Source of the DNA: Thalassobius sp002708925
GTDB lineage: Bacteria > Pseudomonadota > Alphaproteobacteria > Rhodobacterales > Rhodobacteraceae
Assembly (NCBI RefSeq): GCF_049803795.1
Contig: NZ_JBNAGJ010000001.1
Span: 186,001-250,000, forward strand
DNA: 64,000 bases
Reading direction: 5' to 3'
The translations under genes and the position numbers were made by a program. A model generated the notes under the pieces. It did not search any database, was not told where the DNA came from, and saw only the letters and a program-made list of their open reading frames with translations. This document shows positions 61,183-64,000 of this stretch, one piece after another (within the stretch, counting starts at the first letter, position 1; each line of letters starts with the position of its first letter).

Positions 61183-61205
61183 CCGGGGCGGATATCCCGC
61201 CCCGG
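61183..61205 (+). terminator. Hairpin after the small protein gene
   Basis: A perfect 9-bp stem, ccggggcgg / ccgccccgg, with a 5-base loop, 9 bases after the stop codon. It has no T-run, so it may stabilise the 3' end rather than terminate intrinsically. Confidence 0.45.
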
Positions 61206-61354
61206 GTAAAGGGGACTGCTGCGTCTACTGTTCTTACGCAACGGTTCCATGTCCACCAATCCAAGAAGGCAAGTCCTGCCGCGCCTAGGGGCGATTCAGG
61301 CCTCGCGCAGCTGAAGGGTCAACGAACCTCCGAAAAGCCTTTTAGCGAGGCGGC

Positions 61355-61906
61355 TCAGATAAAACGACGGGTCGACGCCATATACTTTTCAAAATCAGAC
61401 CCGTATTGCTTCTTGAGCCACGGTTCTTCCGCGAATGGCGCAGCTACCAAAACCAAGATCGAAGCCGTTCCAATAATGAGCGTTGATGGTGCTGCAGAAA
61501 GTATCATCCATCCACCAACAATCGCGATATCGGCCAAGTACTGAGGATTGCGAGAGTAACGATACATGCCAGCGGTCCTCAGCGTACCTTTCGCGCCGCC
61601 CGTTTGCGGAACCCCGAAATGAGCGACTTCAGACCAGACGACAACATTGCCGAACACAATGAGCGGTATCCCGACCCCGAAACGAAGCCAGGTGGGAAAC
61701 GCCAGATCACCCCAGCCCGAGACGCCAAGCATGATCAGAATGCCAAATAAAGAAAACGTTGGCACCCAGACCAGAATTGGTGTGATCGACGTGTAGCGCT
61801 TGGGTGGCCAGATACGACGCTCGGGGAAAGCGATTGACCAAAGGATCGAAGCAAGTGTCACCGCAGCAATTCCCAGACCTAAGTAAATCAAGATGACTTC
61901 TATCAA
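61355..61906 (-). CDS. Isoprenylcysteine carboxyl methyltransferase-like (ICMT/PEMT) membrane protein
   Basis: Membrane methyltransferase-like protein of 183 residues with four to five helices and the family C-terminal motif: GMYRYSRNPQYLADIA, then AEEPWLKKQYGSDFEKYMASTRRFI. Such genes commonly sit with CDF exporters in metal-response clusters in proteobacteria; the methylated substrate is unknown. It overlaps the CDF gene by 4 bases. Confidence 0.9.
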   Translation of the reverse strand: MIEVILIYLGLGIAAVTLASILWSIAFPERRIWPPKRYTSITPILVWVPTFSLFGILIMLGVSGWGDLAFPTWLRFGVGIPLIVFGNVVVWSEVAHFGVPQTGGAKGTLRTAGMYRYSRNPQYLADIAIVGGWMILSAAPSTLIIGTASILVLVAAPFAEEPWLKKQYGSDFEKYMASTRRFI

Positions 61907-62823
61907 TATCTGGTCTCCGCATGCCCATAGAGCAGCGCTCCATCGTGTGCATTCCCCAGATCCTCCAATTCGAGAGTAGAGTGCCGGATGCCGAACTCTT
62001 CGGCGAGGCGCGCTTTCACTGCCTCTTTGATCCCTTCGCCGAATGCGCCATCAGCGGTCACGACATGGCAATCTAGCGCCGCCTCATTCTCTTGCATCTG
62101 CCACAGATGAACGTGGTGGACATCATGCACACCATCGACGTCCCTGATTGCAGCAACAACAGCATCATTGTCGACGTCGGGCGGGCTACCAAGCATCAGG
62201 ATGCGGATGGGTTTGCCGATCTCGGTGGTGGCCAGGTAAAGGATATAGACCGCGATACCGATCGTGATCGCCGGATCGACCCACCACATGTTATAGAGCA
62301 GGATGAGCGAGCCGCCGATAATTACGGCAACAGAGGCCAACGCGTCCGACAGGTTGTGCAGGAAAAGCGCCCGGATGTTCACGCTGCCCTTTTGCATCGA
62401 ATACGTCAGCAGCGCCGTCAAAGTGTCGACGACCAGCGCCACCGAGCCCAAGATCACCACGGTCCAACCGGCCACTTCGGTTGGTTCGATCATACGCATT
62501 CCGCCTTCGTAGATGAGATAGACACCAACGAGGATGAGGGTGGTGTAGTTGATCAAGGCAGCCACAACTTCGATACGACCATAGCCGAATGTCATGCGAG
62601 CATCTGCCGGGCGTCTGGCGATCTTTCGCGCCGCAAAGGCAATCACCAAGGATGCCATGTCGGAGAAATTGTGCAGAGCATCCGCGATGAGCGCCAGACT
62701 GCCGGATAAGATCCCACCGACGATCTGCGCAACAGTTAGAAGAGCGTTGGCCCAGATTGCGATGGAAACACGGCGATCCCCGGAAGCCGGATCAATATGC
62801 GCGTGACCGTGATCATGAGGCAT
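61903..62823 (-). CDS. Cation diffusion facilitator (CzcD-like metal exporter)
   Basis: Six-helix zinc/cadmium/cobalt-proton antiporter of 306 residues. Metal-site motifs HNFSD (helix 2) and HNLSD (helix 5) are of the zinc-transporting HxxxD type. The N-terminal His-rich MPHDHGHAHID and the C-terminal cytoplasmic domain (VHHVHLWQM) are typical. The start at 62823 lies inside the transglutaminase gene end (11-base overlap), so the two are co-transcribed. Confidence 0.93.
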   Translation of the reverse strand: MPHDHGHAHIDPASGDRRVSIAIWANALLTVAQIVGGILSGSLALIADALHNFSDMASLVIAFAARKIARRPADARMTFGYGRIEVVAALINYTTLILVGVYLIYEGGMRMIEPTEVAGWTVVILGSVALVVDTLTALLTYSMQKGSVNIRALFLHNLSDALASVAVIIGGSLILLYNMWWVDPAITIGIAVYILYLATTEIGKPIRILMLGSPPDVDNDAVVAAIRDVDGVHDVHHVHLWQMQENEAALDCHVVTADGAFGEGIKEAVKARLAEEFGIRHSTLELEDLGNAHDGALLYGHAETRY

Positions 62824-63586
62824 GACGGGATTCCTTGTGCTTATGATTTGGTAAAGACAAGCCGGGAATTTGCGGAACATTGCCCGATCTGATCCGGCGC
62901 ACGCGGGCGTTCATCCAATGGCGGATGATATGGCGATACAATATGCCCTTTACGAAGCTGAACGCCTGCTGATGAGTGGCGTAGAATTCGTCTGGTGCGT
63001 CGAAAACACCAAAGTCCTGAGCGATGCCGGTCTCTTGGATGTAGGTATCGCCGCCCGTCCACTCCACAGGTGGAGCCTGCAGGCAGTCGGTTCCTGCCCC
63101 GTAACCGCAGAGGCTCGGTGAATCGGTAAATGTGGATTGGAGCGCCGAAAGAAACTCTGAGTCCAGAATGAACCCTTCTAGGTTCGCCCAACCCGTCTCC
63201 GTCTCTACCTCAACCCAAGAGTGGACGATCTCATTGGGGGCAAGAGGATAGACGAGCTCTGGCACAACACCCCGTTGCAGCTCTTTGTGGATCGTGAATC
63301 CATGCAGGCGGCACCGCACACCTACCGCGCGCAACAAGGCCATAAGTAACGTGCCCTTGGTATTGCACTGGCCAAAACCGTCCGTGAGGACATCGGCGGC
63401 CGGGATATCGTCTGCGCGGTTATACCCAAAGGCAATTTCATTGCGTACGAAATCGTAGACCGCGCCAATACGGTCATGGGTCGCAAGAGCTTTCCACCCT
63501 CTTTCCGCAACCAACTGCTCAATCGACGGATGGCCGAAATTCAGGATTGGGGTGGCTGCTAACAGCCGGTCTTCTGCGCTCATCAT
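62813..63586 (-). CDS. Transglutaminase-like cysteine protease-fold protein
   Basis: Protein of 257 residues with the transglutaminase-like core: Cys74 in GQCNTKGTLL, His122 in IVHSWVEVE and Asp142 in LEGFILDS. These give the catalytic triad of the fold, used by peptidases and transamidases alike. No signal peptide is seen. It is first gene behind a MerR-type promoter and overlaps the CDF gene by 11 bases. Why a peptidase-like protein belongs to a metal cluster is not known. Ribosome site gaggag. Confidence 0.85.
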   Translation of the reverse strand: MMSAEDRLLAATPILNFGHPSIEQLVAERGWKALATHDRIGAVYDFVRNEIAFGYNRADDIPAADVLTDGFGQCNTKGTLLMALLRAVGVRCRLHGFTIHKELQRGVVPELVYPLAPNEIVHSWVEVETETGWANLEGFILDSEFLSALQSTFTDSPSLCGYGAGTDCLQAPPVEWTGGDTYIQETGIAQDFGVFDAPDEFYATHQQAFSFVKGILYRHIIRHWMNARVRRIRSGNVPQIPGLSLPNHKHKESRHAS

Positions 63587-63613
63587 ACATCTCCTCGAAT
63601 CGTCTTTGAGTAA

Positions 63614-63644
63614 GGTATAATTGCTACAGTGACTATAGGTTCAA
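63614..63644 (-). promoter_or_regulatory. MerR-family (CadR/PbrR/ZntR-like) metal-responsive promoter
   Basis: On the minus strand: -35 TTGAAC (63639-63644), an unusually long 19-bp spacer and -10 TATACC (63614-63619). The spacer contains the palindrome CTATAGT-C-ACTGTAG (63624-63638). A 19-20 bp spacer with such a CTATAGT dyad is the classical MerR target. It drives the transglutaminase-CDF-ICMT operon. No merR-like gene is in the window. Confidence 0.75.
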
Positions 63645-63653
63645 GGCTTAACT

Positions 63654-63980
63654 TTAAGCGCTGCGTGGACCTAGGAGAATGACGGCAGCGCCAAAGAGGC
63701 AGACAGCCGCCCCCATTGCATCCCACCGGTCAGGCCGCTGGCCCTCAACCAGCCACATCCACGTAACTGATGCTGCGATATACACCCCGCCATAAGCCGC
63801 AAATGCTCGCCCCGCGACGGTGGTATCGACCTGCGCCAGCAACCAACCAAACGCTAACAAGGCGCATCCTCCCGGGAGTATCCAAAATGGGGTTGCCCCG
63901 AGCCGCCACCAGGTCCAGATCGCGAAGCAACCGGCAATTTCGGCCAATGCGGCGAGTGGGTAAGCGGCCAGTGCTGGCAT
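63654..63980 (-). CDS. YnfA/UPF0060 family membrane protein
   Basis: Protein of 108 residues with four membrane helices and the UPF0060 pattern: AALAEIAGCFAIWTWWRLG, RAFAAYGGVYIAASVTWMWLVEGQRPDRWD, GAAVCLFGAAVILLGPR. Related to small multidrug resistance-like transporters by fold. It is frequently found beside metal exporters. Its start is 20 bases from the window end. The downstream MerR-type promoter begins directly after its stop. Confidence 0.9.
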   Translation of the reverse strand: MPALAAYPLAALAEIAGCFAIWTWWRLGATPFWILPGGCALLAFGWLLAQVDTTVAGRAFAAYGGVYIAASVTWMWLVEGQRPDRWDAMGAAVCLFGAAVILLGPRSA

Positions 63981-64000
63981 TACTAGGCTCCAATCTCATC

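Overview
The window looks like a chromosomal segment of a marine-type alphaproteobacterium of the order Rhodobacterales (roseobacter group). The evidence is the gene content and order: a class I lysyl-tRNA synthetase, UPF0262 and DUF2948 proteins, the block murA - DUF2948 - hisD - UPF0262 - LMW phosphatase - infA - maf - RNase E/G - yacG - tRNA-Phe, high GC, and a small RNA of the CCUCCUCCC anti-Shine-Dalgarno type known from Rhodobacter. The species cannot be named from sequence alone.

Positions 1-24,050 are mostly core functions. They hold the 3' part of gcvP, an inositol-phosphatase-like enzyme, a YbbA/YbbP-type ABC exporter with a divergent TesA-type esterase, trxC, small oxidative-stress and unknown proteins, a 762-residue beta-helix protein that may be a GTA/phage-like spike, lysK, a TerB-like protein, dacB, nadD, a MarR-GNAT fusion, an HNH nuclease, ettA, a USP gene with a possible FnrL box, and lepA.

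Positions 24,299-28,320 hold an unusual co-oriented three-gene cassette: a SARP-like (winged helix/BTAD) regulator with TolB-like and TPR regions, a PAP2/vanadium-haloperoxidase-type protein with a TNGA-repeat N terminus, and a papain-family protease whose start overlaps the previous stop by 4 bases. This is the best candidate for an undescribed system. Next come a TetR regulator with chorismate mutase, divergent from two membrane proteins and sharing two matched operators.

Positions 30,397-38,515 are core again: tRNA-Thr, the murA-to-yacG block, a cytochrome P450 and tRNA-Phe. Immediately after tRNA-Phe is a scarred accessory zone (38,516-41,302): a 5'-truncated hsdM and an in-frame chimera of an ABC solute-binding protein with the C-terminal half of an ABC ATPase.

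Positions 41,711-56,662 are a tightly packed aromatic-degradation operon: acyl-CoA ligase, TRAP uptake system, three-component Rieske dioxygenase (ferredoxin, alpha, beta, and a distal reductase), dihydrodiol dehydrogenase, two-subunit LigAB-type extradiol dioxygenase, C-C hydrolase, flavin oxidoreductase, and the 2-hydroxypentadienoate hydratase / aldolase / acetaldehyde dehydrogenase lower pathway, plus a cupin. A convergent TetR gene follows. The logic is uptake, cis-dihydroxylation, rearomatisation, meta cleavage, hydrolysis to an acid plus 2-hydroxypentadienoate, then pyruvate and acetyl-CoA. The true substrate is not determined.

Positions 57,300-64,000 are accessory: a cuckoo/CcsR-like sRNA, a broken RND adaptor gene, a hipBA toxin-antitoxin pair preceded by three evenly spaced palindromes, a small conserved protein, and a metal-response cluster (ICMT-like methyltransferase, CDF exporter, transglutaminase-like protein, YnfA) with a MerR-type 19-bp-spacer promoter but no merR gene in view.
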